Assembly (NCBI GenBank): GCA_030740295.1
Contig: JASLXP010000234.1
Location: 1-20,421, forward strand
DNA: 20,421 nucleotides
Direction: 5' to 3'
Source of the DNA: Planctomycetota bacterium
Lineage (GTDB): Bacteria > Planctomycetota > PUPC01 > JACPCR01
Below, in pieces: positions 14,151-20,421 of this stretch. The notes below the pieces were generated by a model, which was given only the letters and a program-made list of their open reading frames with translations, was not told the DNA's origin and made no database searches. The position numbers and the translations under genes were made by a program. How positions within the stretch are numbered: the stretch's first letter is position 1; every line of letters begins with the position of its first letter.

Positions 14151-15280
14151 ACTATTCTCGCAAGCATCAGGGTGATGTCGTCTTCCGGTTCGGACGCGGT
14201 GTGCGCCTTCCAGTCCGTGATTAGCCTCCCGGCGATGGAATTAAGACTCGCGCCATCTGCGCTCGCGGCGATAGCCTCGATCCTCTCACGGCCGAATGGC
14301 TCACCGTCGTGGTTGATTCCGTCGGTCAGCGCGTCCGTAAAGTAGAGCAGGATGTTGTCCCTGTTGAGAGCGACCTCTTCCTCTTCGAAAGCCATTCCCT
14401 CCTCAATGCCAATAATCGGCCCGGTAACGTCCAGGGTCTTCAGTTCGCCCGCGCGGCGAATGAGCATCGGGCGCTCGTGCCCGGCGTTGGCGAAGGTGAG
14501 CTTCTGATTCTCACTGTCAAAGATGAAACAGACCATCGGCAGAAATCCTGAATAGCCCGGATCTCGTGAAACCAGGTCATTGACACCCGACAGCAACTGG
14601 GCAGGGGTAAAATCGTCATTCAGGCTGGCACGGATATAGGCCCGAACGGTTGCCATCAGCAGGGCCGCGCTCAGGCCGTGCCCTTCAGCGTCACCCATAA
14701 TCATGCAGGTTCGGCCATCTCCCATTGGGAAGTGATCGTAAAAGTCCCCACCGATGGCCTCACAGGGCTCGTAGTGAATGTAGAAATCGATGCCTTCCTG
14801 TTCGGGCTGATCCCGCGGGAGCAGGCGTGACTGAATGTCCGTCGCGAAGGCGAGCTGCTCCTCGTGACGCTGCTGCTCCATGCGAACAAGCTCATCCTGC
14901 AGCTCACGCGTTCGAATGAGGGCATTGGCCCGGGCGACGAGTTCGGCGGTGGAGACGCCTTTCTGACAGTAGTCATCCGCACCGGCATCCAGCCCGCGCA
15001 CAACCGTCGAATCAGTCACCGAAGCCGTCAGGATCAGCACAGGAATCGGTTTTGTCTTCGGATTCGCCTTGAGCCGCCGCACCACTTCCCAGCCGTCCAT
15101 TTTCGGCATGGCAAGGTCAAGGATGATGACGTCCACATGATGCTGCTGGACGACCTCGAGACCTTCCATACCCGATTCGGCTTCAAGAACATGAAACCCA
15201 TGACCGGAGAGCATGTTCGTGATGAGCTCTCGAATGAGAGGCTCATCGTCGATAGTGAGGATAGTCTTGGTGTCTGTCAC
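14147..15280 (-). CDS. Response-regulator receiver with PP2C (RsbU/SpoIIE-type) phosphatase
   Basis: The 377-aa protein has two domains. A CheY-like receiver spans 5-122: acidic D11/D12, phospho-acceptor D55 in ILDLAMPKMDG, T85 and K107. A short coiled linker follows at 123-150 (RTRELQDELVRMEQQRHEE). The PP2C domain runs from 152-376 with metal ligands in GGDFYDHF (D179) and MGDAEGHGLSAALLM (D197), plus FTDALTD (D316, D320) and EPEDDITLMLARI (D367, D368). Such proteins dephosphorylate an anti-anti-sigma factor or similar Ser/Thr-phosphoprotein when the receiver is phosphorylated. No kinase, STAS or anti-sigma gene is within view, so the target is elsewhere. The start codon is GTG. The gene overlaps both neighbours by 4 bp. 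Confidence 0.93.
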   Translation of the reverse strand: MTDTKTILTIDDEPLIRELITNMLSGHGFHVLEAESGMEGLEVVQQHHVDVIILDLAMPKMDGWEVVRRLKANPKTKPIPVLILTASVTDSTVVRGLDAGADDYCQKGVSTAELVARANALIRTRELQDELVRMEQQRHEEQLAFATDIQSRLLPRDQPEQEGIDFYIHYEPCEAIGGDFYDHFPMGDGRTCMIMGDAEGHGLSAALLMATVRAYIRASLNDDFTPAQLLSGVNDLVSRDPGYSGFLPMVCFIFDSENQKLTFANAGHERPMLIRRAGELKTLDVTGPIIGIEEGMAFEEEEVALNRDNILLYFTDALTDGINHDGEPFGRERIEAIAASADGASLNSIAGRLITDWKAHTASEPEDDITLMLARIV

Positions 15281-15634
15281 GTATGAACAGTCTGCGTTGC
15301 CCTGGCCCGTCTTATCTTCAAATCAGCAACGACGTTTTTTTTTTGGGGGGGGCCCTGAGAAGGAGTGTTACGCCCATCTCCTTCCAACTCAATGGTCTCA
15401 TTTCCGCAACTTACACACGCAGTTGCTTCGTCGGCGGCAGTAGTTTCGCCAACAGTCACATATTTGTAATCCAATTCGTCTCTCTGGTGTCTCGTTATCA
15501 GACCAGAGAGAAGGACTGATTTCACATCATAGACAGTCAGGTTGTCTTCTACCATTTCCTCTTCCGCATGTGATGTGAAAAAACTTCGCCGCTGATGACG
15601 AGTTTCTGGATTCTCCTGAGATTGCCTCGTGCAT
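15277..15634 (-). pseudogene. Frameshifted DUF4258-like gene (possible toxin relic)
   Basis: Pieces of one protein lie in three frames on the minus strand: MHEAI (ATG at 15634), then RRIQKLVISGEVF, then FFTSHAEEEMVEDNLTVYDV and VKSVLLSGLITRHQRDELDYKYVTVGETT. Joined, they give a typical DUF4258 N-terminus (H..EEM..D.L...DV...L.G). Breaks lie near 15618 and at the A6 run 15578-15583 (T6 in the coding sense). The longest continuous frame, 15277-15555, continues through CVSCGNETIEL and a tract of C8 then A10, so its end is also doubtful. Either the gene is decayed or the assembly carries indels. It begins 14 bp after the LVIVD-gene stop and overlaps the PP2C start by 4 bp. Confidence 0.6.
15335..15352. 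repeat. T10G8 homopolymer tract
   Basis: Ten T then eight G on the plus strand is far outside the local base pattern. It lies inside the DUF4258-like reading frame. It is prone to slippage (a phase-variation type site) or to sequencing and assembly error. Confidence 0.8.
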
Positions 15635-15648
15635 GCGCTTTGGAATGG

Positions 15649-18504
15649 TTATTCCGGGTTCACTTTCTCTGATGGGGCCTGGATCGGGTTGGGCATCCTG
15701 TAAATGTCGAGCCCATTCACCCGCGCATGATAAAGCAGGTTGCCCTTCACTGAAACGCTGTAACCCGTGGTCCATTTTTCATAGGGGATGAATCTCCTCA
15801 GCCGCGGCCTGGAGGGGTCGGAAGCGTCGTAGATTTTTAATCCAGCGTAGAGGTCATTCACCACAAGAGCGGATTTATGAACGGCGACATCGACGGCCGA
15901 GCCGATGTTACTCTTGAGCATCTTCACCAGACGTGGAGAGCTCGTATTCGCCACATCCGCGATTGCCACGCCGTGTGAGCCTGCGGACATGAAGAGAATG
16001 TCTCCCCTCTTCTCGATATCGCCTCGTCCCGCAGAATCGAGGGAAAGGTCGAGCTGGGAACGGATGGGATTCGCCTTATTCCGAGGATCGAGAATGAGCA
16101 GTCCTTTGAGCGCATTGGGTCGGGCGATGTAGAAGAGGCCGTCCTCGTTCAGAACGGCACCCGATGGCAGCCGGCCGTAAGCCTCAGGAAAAAATGGATC
16201 CTGCAGATTGAAAACTTCCCCGCCGGATGAGATGAGCAGTTCAGATGCCCTCCTCCATTGAGGTGAGGCCCTGGCCTGAAGCCGGCGCACGAATTTGGGG
16301 GACGAAGGCTCACGGAGATTGAGCACGTGCAGGCCGTGAGGGAGGGTCCAGTCCGGCGAGCCGGTGTAGACCACCCCTTCCCCTACAGCCAGCGAAGGCG
16401 TATCGAAGCCGGTGTGATAGCGACCCATCAGTCTGGGTGAAGCAGGATCGGCGATGTCTACCACCAGGACCCCTTGCCCATGAGCGGAAGCCAGGTAAGC
16501 GCGGTTGTGCTCGATAACCATGTCGCGGATCTCTCCCTGTGTCGGCGCGCCTCCGAGCAGTCTCGGGGATCGTTCATCTTCGCATTCCACTGACCAGACG
16601 CCGTAGCGGGCATCGAGCACCAACGCTCTCGTACCCATGGCCTGCACCTTCACAAATTCAATCGGTGTATCCGGCAGTCGAAACCGGCCCATCAGGAAGG
16701 GCTCGAGCGGGTCGGCCACATTGAGGATGTGCAGCCCGCCACCCGCGTCCCGCTGGATGGTCTTGCCGGTGTCCTGATTTTTCTGTGGGACAGTCCCATG
16801 ATTGACGGTCAGGAAAGCTGTCTGCCCGTTGACGGTGATGGATGTCGCGTGCACGTCGGCCCCGCGGACAGGCTTGCCCACTGATGGCACGTATTCACCG
16901 AGGGATTCCGGCTCCAGCGGGTTCGCGTTATCGAAAACCAGCAGGCCCTTTTTCTTATCCACGACGAACAGGTATTCCTCTGTGAGCGCCAGGCTGAGCG
17001 GATGCCTGGACATTTCGAGGGCCTTGAGATTCACCGTTTTCTCTGGCTTCTCCGGCTTGTCTTCCAAGTCCAGCCCAAGGCCGAGGCCTAGCCCCTCACC
17101 GGCATCGGAAGGTGCCTTGGCTCTGCCGGACTTCATCCTTCGCGGGCGCTTCGGATTGGTAACATCAAACAGAGTGATGCCGCCAGAGCTTGCCAGCCAG
17201 ACGAGATTCTCGCGAATTGAGATATCCGTCAGGCCTGTAAGAGGCAGCCGTGCACTGCCGAGCAGACGGGGCTCTGCCGGGTCAGAAACATCGACCACCA
17301 GCAGCCCGGATTTTGCAGCGCCGACGTAGGCCGTTCGGTTCTTCACTGCGACCACTTTGGCTTCACCACGCCCCAGGCCGAGGTTGTCTTTGAAGGTTGA
17401 GATGACTTTGGGCGACGCGGGTTTCGAGACATCGACCAACTGCAGATGGACACCGTTCGGGATGAAGGCGACGCCGCCCTGCACGTCCAGGTGTTTCGGC
17501 CACCACTGCAGCCCGAGGCTGGCAATAACTTTCGGTGTCCCGGCCTTCAAGTCGAGAATGACTAAGTGTGAATTCGGGCTGCCATCTCCATGCGCCAAAT
17601 AACCGATGCCGTCCCGGACAACGAAGTGCTCCGGTTTGCCGCGGAGGAAATCTATGGAGCCGAGCTTCGTTATGTCGCCGTCTCCCGAGAAGCGAACGCT
17701 GTTGAGCGGAGGAGTTGGCCGCTCGGGATCCAGCCCGCGTATGTTGTCGATGTGAAGGATCGTTCGTTCTCCCTTCAGGCTCGGCACTTCATCCCGGTAC
17801 GCGGAACCCAGCCAACTGAACATTGTGGCCGGGGACTCGGTTTCGATCCTTGTTTCGGGCACATAATCCTGCTGTGTTTCGAGCAGGATCTTTTCGCCCT
17901 GTCGACGGATGCGAATCAGCTTGTCGTTAAGGCGGCCGATGTTTTTGATTCGACCGAGCTCCTGCAATTTGTCCGGGGATTTGACCATGAGCCGCAAGTA
18001 AGGAGACCGGACGTCAAACGCTCGATACTCAATAAAGAGTGCGTTTTCAGCATCTGCGAGTCTGTTAGCCGTATCAGACACACCAAAGTTCGCGGGGGAT
18101 TTTCCCGCCAGCACAGTGCTGGCCTCGAACTCCAGGATGAAGTCACCCTCGAAGGGCTTCAGTTTCCCCGTGCCGACAAATCGCCGCTGGTTGCCGGCGT
18201 TATCGACCCGCAGAATCTGTTGTCGTTTGGAGTAGTAAAGCCCGGCAGGCTGCCGTCTGATTCTTTCAGACGCGGTGGCTGCGCGGAGACTGGCCGCAAG
18301 AATTTCAGGAGTGCGGGAAACGACGGCCTCCGGCGCATCCTCAAACTGCGGCTCACGGGATGAAGAGACCCAACCTCGGTCCGTGGACAGATCATCTGCC
18401 GGTCCGGGGGCGAGCGAGAGCGGCGCTTCTTCCGCGACCAGGCAGGGGAAGAGGACAATGAGGTATAAATGTTTCATGAGGGCCAATACCGTTCGGGCCG
18501 ACAT
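15649..18504 (-). CDS. Secreted LVIVD-repeat protein
   Basis: From the ATG at 18504 (GGGGG a few bases upstream) the protein has 951 residues; a second start at 18477 would still keep a signal peptide (HLYLIVLFPCLVA). About 50-250 is a mixed region without a recognised family (KLKPFEGDFILEFEAST, PGAYY-like YYSKRQ). The rest, from about 290, is a string of LVIVD-type repeats: a strand such as GLLVVDVSDPAEPRLLGS, LHILNVADPLEPFLMGRF, VLVVDIADPASPRLMGRY, IYDASDPSRPRLRRF, each with 'D..dP..P'. These build beta-propeller blades, which are usually surface scaffolds. An insert rich in GLGLGL and charged residues (EDKPEKPEK) interrupts one repeat. No enzyme motif is visible. The substrate or ligand is unknown. 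Confidence 0.85.
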   Translation of the reverse strand: MSARTVLALMKHLYLIVLFPCLVAEEAPLSLAPGPADDLSTDRGWVSSSREPQFEDAPEAVVSRTPEILAASLRAATASERIRRQPAGLYYSKRQQILRVDNAGNQRRFVGTGKLKPFEGDFILEFEASTVLAGKSPANFGVSDTANRLADAENALFIEYRAFDVRSPYLRLMVKSPDKLQELGRIKNIGRLNDKLIRIRRQGEKILLETQQDYVPETRIETESPATMFSWLGSAYRDEVPSLKGERTILHIDNIRGLDPERPTPPLNSVRFSGDGDITKLGSIDFLRGKPEHFVVRDGIGYLAHGDGSPNSHLVILDLKAGTPKVIASLGLQWWPKHLDVQGGVAFIPNGVHLQLVDVSKPASPKVISTFKDNLGLGRGEAKVVAVKNRTAYVGAAKSGLLVVDVSDPAEPRLLGSARLPLTGLTDISIRENLVWLASSGGITLFDVTNPKRPRRMKSGRAKAPSDAGEGLGLGLGLDLEDKPEKPEKTVNLKALEMSRHPLSLALTEEYLFVVDKKKGLLVFDNANPLEPESLGEYVPSVGKPVRGADVHATSITVNGQTAFLTVNHGTVPQKNQDTGKTIQRDAGGGLHILNVADPLEPFLMGRFRLPDTPIEFVKVQAMGTRALVLDARYGVWSVECEDERSPRLLGGAPTQGEIRDMVIEHNRAYLASAHGQGVLVVDIADPASPRLMGRYHTGFDTPSLAVGEGVVYTGSPDWTLPHGLHVLNLREPSSPKFVRRLQARASPQWRRASELLISSGGEVFNLQDPFFPEAYGRLPSGAVLNEDGLFYIARPNALKGLLILDPRNKANPIRSQLDLSLDSAGRGDIEKRGDILFMSAGSHGVAIADVANTSSPRLVKMLKSNIGSAVDVAVHKSALVVNDLYAGLKIYDASDPSRPRLRRFIPYEKWTTGYSVSVKGNLLYHARVNGLDIYRMPNPIQAPSEKVNPE

Positions 18505-18612
18505 TATATGCCCCCGTGGACGCAGGTTGCCAGATTCTTTCGTAAAAAGTCCGGTGGTCATTCTGTAGTACACATTTTCACACACCGATACTTTCCAGAG
18601 AGCTGAAAGCCT

Positions 18613-18644
18613 CGGCTGGCAGCAGACTGCCGCCGCGGGGCTAC
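18613..18644. repeat. Short hairpin element at creatininase end
   Basis: CGGCTGGCAGCAGACTGCCGCC includes GGCAG-CAGA-CTGCC (18618-18631), a 5-bp stem. The word GGCTGGCAGCAG echoes the GGCTGGTGGCAGCC seen at 2308-2320, suggesting another degenerate copy of the same dispersed repeat. It overlaps the last codons of the minus-strand gene ending at 18641. Confidence 0.35.
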
Positions 18645-19384
18645 CTCACGTGCTCCGTAATCTTCCCTGCCAGATGCATCACTAGCGACTCCAAACCCTC
18701 CTCCACCCGCTCGCCTGTCGCCTCCCGTGCATCCTTACCCAGTTGCGAAAAGAGAGGGTGATCCGGATCTGTCTGCAACTCCGGATACCGACCTTGAAAA
18801 TCTGGCGCGGCGCCTCCCGGCCAGGCCTCATCCCCTCGACCAAAACGCATCGCATCCATATCCACAAACTCCGGCAATAGATTGAGACCGTATGAGGTTT
18901 CCTCCAGCGCCGCGTGATCCCCGGCAAGCTGCACAGCATCCTCGCCAATCTTCACCTCGGTACCCCACAGCAGAAGGACATCCGGGTTGGCCTCCCGGAT
19001 TGGCGGAAGAATTTCGTCCAGCGTGCCCTGCCAGGGGTAATGCCCCGCCATCAGCACGATGGCTTTGAAGCCGAAACGAATCAGTTTCTCGACCGTGTCG
19101 CTGATGATATCCGAGTAGGCATCCTCCGACTGATAGAAAGTCCACAGAAAATCACCGTGTCCGCCGCGGCCTCCCCACCACATCACCGGCAGCAGGACGC
19201 CGCCCGTCTCTTTCGCGAGACGTATACAGAGACGTTCCGCCTTGATGCCGTCAAAGCCGAGGGGCAGATGCCAGCCGTGATGCTCGAGCAGTCCGAGCGG
19301 CCAGAGGGCAACGGGTGTCTCTGCGACGAATGATTGCAGTTCGTCCGGTCTTAATTCTTCGTATCGTCGGTAGGATTCAGACAT
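18641..19384 (-). CDS. Creatininase-family amidohydrolase
   Basis: The 247-aa protein (ATG at 19384; a longer in-frame start at 19483 adds only non-conserved residues) fits the creatinine amidohydrolase fold. Metal-site residues are visible: E34 and H36 in LLEHHGWHLPLGFD with D45, H115 in LMAGHYPWQG (where many members have NGHGGN), and E161/E162 in HAALEETS. GGRGGHGDF and GDEAWPGG are further family-like loops. Family members cleave C-N bonds in creatinine, formamides or related amides; the 'AGHYP' variant is common in environmental paralogues and its substrate is unknown. No signal peptide. The gene is divergent from the sulfatase across a 131-bp gap and starts a minus-strand run. Confidence 0.87.
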   Translation of the reverse strand: MSESYRRYEELRPDELQSFVAETPVALWPLGLLEHHGWHLPLGFDGIKAERLCIRLAKETGGVLLPVMWWGGRGGHGDFLWTFYQSEDAYSDIISDTVEKLIRFGFKAIVLMAGHYPWQGTLDEILPPIREANPDVLLLWGTEVKIGEDAVQLAGDHAALEETSYGLNLLPEFVDMDAMRFGRGDEAWPGGAAPDFQGRYPELQTDPDHPLFSQLGKDAREATGERVEEGLESLVMHLAGKITEHVR

Positions 19385-19477
19385 GATAAAGAATGGAAGG
19401 AGGGAGTACTGAAACACTGACGGCGCCTCGTTGACTTTGCAGGTACGCCGTTTACATATGCGGCTCACATCTTCAGA

Positions 19478-19498
19478 CATCAACCATCAACCATCAAC
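19478..19498 (+). repeat. (CATCAAC)x3 tandem repeat
   Basis: Three exact 7-bp copies between the divergent creatininase and sulfatase genes, 18 bp before the sulfatase ATG. May alter spacing of promoter or leader, or be neutral. Confidence 0.75.
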
Positions 19499-19515
19499 CA
19501 CATCCCTGTCCCTCC

Positions 19516-20421
19516 ATGCGCATTCTCTACATTGATATCGACTCCCTTCGGCCGGACCATCTGGGCTGTTACGGATACAGTCGTGAGACTTCTCCGAACA
19601 TCGACAGACTCGCCAAGAGAGGTACTCGCTGTACGAATTACTATTGCACGGACGCGCCCTGCCTGCCCTCACGGACCGCGCTCTTTACCGGGCGGTTCGG
19701 GATTCATACGGGAGTGATCAATCACGGCGGGCTGGAGGCAGACATCCGGCCGCAGGGGGCTGAGCGCAAGTTCAGCAACAAGGGCCCGTATCGCACCTGG
19801 ATGACCTCGATGGGCAACGCAGGACATTACACCGCGATGATCAGCCCGTTCCCCACTCGCCATGCGGCCTGGCAAGTGCTCGACGGTTTTCGTGAGACCT
19901 TCGATACAGGCAAAAACGGCAACGAAATCGCCGAGGAAGTTTCCCCGACAGCCATCAGGTGGCTGAAGGAACATGCTGCGGAAGAAAACTGGTTTCTTCA
20001 CGTCAATTTCTGGGATCCGCATACGCCCTACCGCACGCCGGAAGAATACGGCAACCCTTTCGATGGTGACCCCGCGCCTGAGTGGCTGACCGAACAGATG
20101 ATCCAGGAACACCGGGAAAGCTATGGCCCGCACGGTGCGAGAGAACTGCACGGCTGGGGACCCGGCGACGGCAAATGGTCACGGACACCGGACGAGATCA
20201 CCAATCGTGCCGACTTCAAGAAATGGATCGACGGCTACGATGTGGGCATCCATTACGCAGACCATCACGTGGGCCTCCTGATGAACGCACTCGAGGAAGA
20301 GGGCATTCTGGAAGACACCGTCATTATCGTCTCCGCCGACCACGGCGAGAATCAGGGGGAACTCAACGTCTACGGCGATCACCAGACTGCGGATTATATT
20401 ACGTGTCGTGTGCCGCTCATC
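19516..20421 (+). CDS. Sulfatase, Cys-type formylglycine enzyme, 3'-truncated
   Basis: The frame is open to the last base (302 codons seen), so the end lies outside the window. The start MRILYIDIDSLRPDHLGCYGY matches the sulfatase N-terminus with metal-ligand Asp (D7 and a second at D9 or D14). C49 in APCLPSRTALFTGR is the C-x-P-S-R site where formylglycine would be made by an FGE-type maturase. Later motifs include NFWDPHTPYRTP and IVSADHGENQGE, giving the other metal-site residues. No signal peptide is visible, so a cytosolic location is likely, as for many PVC-group sulfatases acting on imported sugar or ester sulfates. No obvious ribosome site precedes the ATG. The specific sulfatase subfamily was not assigned. 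Confidence 0.95.
   Translation, partial: MRILYIDIDSLRPDHLGCYGYSRETSPNIDRLAKRGTRCTNYYCTDAPCLPSRTALFTGRFGIHTGVINHGGLEADIRPQGAERKFSNKGPYRTWMTSMGNAGHYTAMISPFPTRHAAWQVLDGFRETFDTGKNGNEIAEEVSPTAIRWLKEHAAEENWFLHVNFWDPHTPYRTPEEYGNPFDGDPAPEWLTEQMIQEHRESYGPHGARELHGWGPGDGKWSRTPDEITNRADFKKWIDGYDVGIHYADHHVGLLMNALEEEGILEDTVIIVSADHGENQGELNVYGDHQTADYITCRVPLI

Noticed and set aside
17590..18363. 257-codon plus-strand open frame
   Set aside because: Antisense to the LVIVD protein N-terminal region; no family-like content or ribosome site.

Overview
The window is bacterial, GC-rich (by eye mid-50s %) and densely coded. No rRNA, tRNA or CRISPR array was seen. The gene content (DUF6772-like protein, PhyH dioxygenase, CBM9-like protein, creatininase-family hydrolase, Cys-type sulfatase, LVIVD-repeat protein) and palindromic intergenic repeats resemble environmental genomes of the PVC group, Hydrogenedentota or similar lineages. 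This placement is an inference from gene content, because no phylogenetic marker is present.

Layout. 1-2190 (+): the end of a DUF6772-like gene, a small unknown gene and a PhyH-family dioxygenase. 2190-2430: a hairpin-rich non-coding spacer. 2433-9106 (all -, transcribed from 9106 downwards): a PBECR2-like toxin / DUF2283 pair, a spermidine-synthase-like enzyme with an integral-membrane N-terminus, a DUF4178 protein, a zinc-ribbon/TM/Ser-Arg-rich protein, a double-DUF350 membrane protein, and a CBM9-like/alpha-helical-barrel protein. 9107-9370: repeat-like non-coding DNA and the glnA terminator. 9392-11288 (-): glnB-glnA, a nitrogen-assimilation pair with a candidate sigma-54 promoter. 11778-13376 (+): a His-rich lipoprotein and a ZIP transporter, probably a zinc or other divalent-metal module. 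13392-18504 (-): an LVIVD-repeat secreted protein, a frameshifted DUF4258-like gene, a receiver-PP2C (RsbU/SpoIIE-type) phosphatase and a coupled membrane protein. 18641-19384 (-): a creatininase-family hydrolase. 19516-end (+): a sulfatase cut by the window edge.

How genes work together. The best candidate system is the 9106-4139 run. A membrane-anchored aminopropyltransferase-like enzyme sits with DUF4178, a Ser-rich surface protein and DUF350, with no AdoMet decarboxylase nearby. This resembles the polyamine/envelope-stress neighbourhoods known around YjfL (DUF350). The nitrogen module keeps both covalent-control tyrosines (GlnB Y51, GlnA Y399). The receiver-PP2C protein and membrane protein overlap by 4 bp and form a likely signalling unit.

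Two genes (the His-rich lipoprotein tail and the DUF4258-like gene) show frame breaks, mostly at short homopolymers or dinucleotide repeats. A T10G8 tract lies in the second. These are either real decay or assembly indels, and raw reads would decide.
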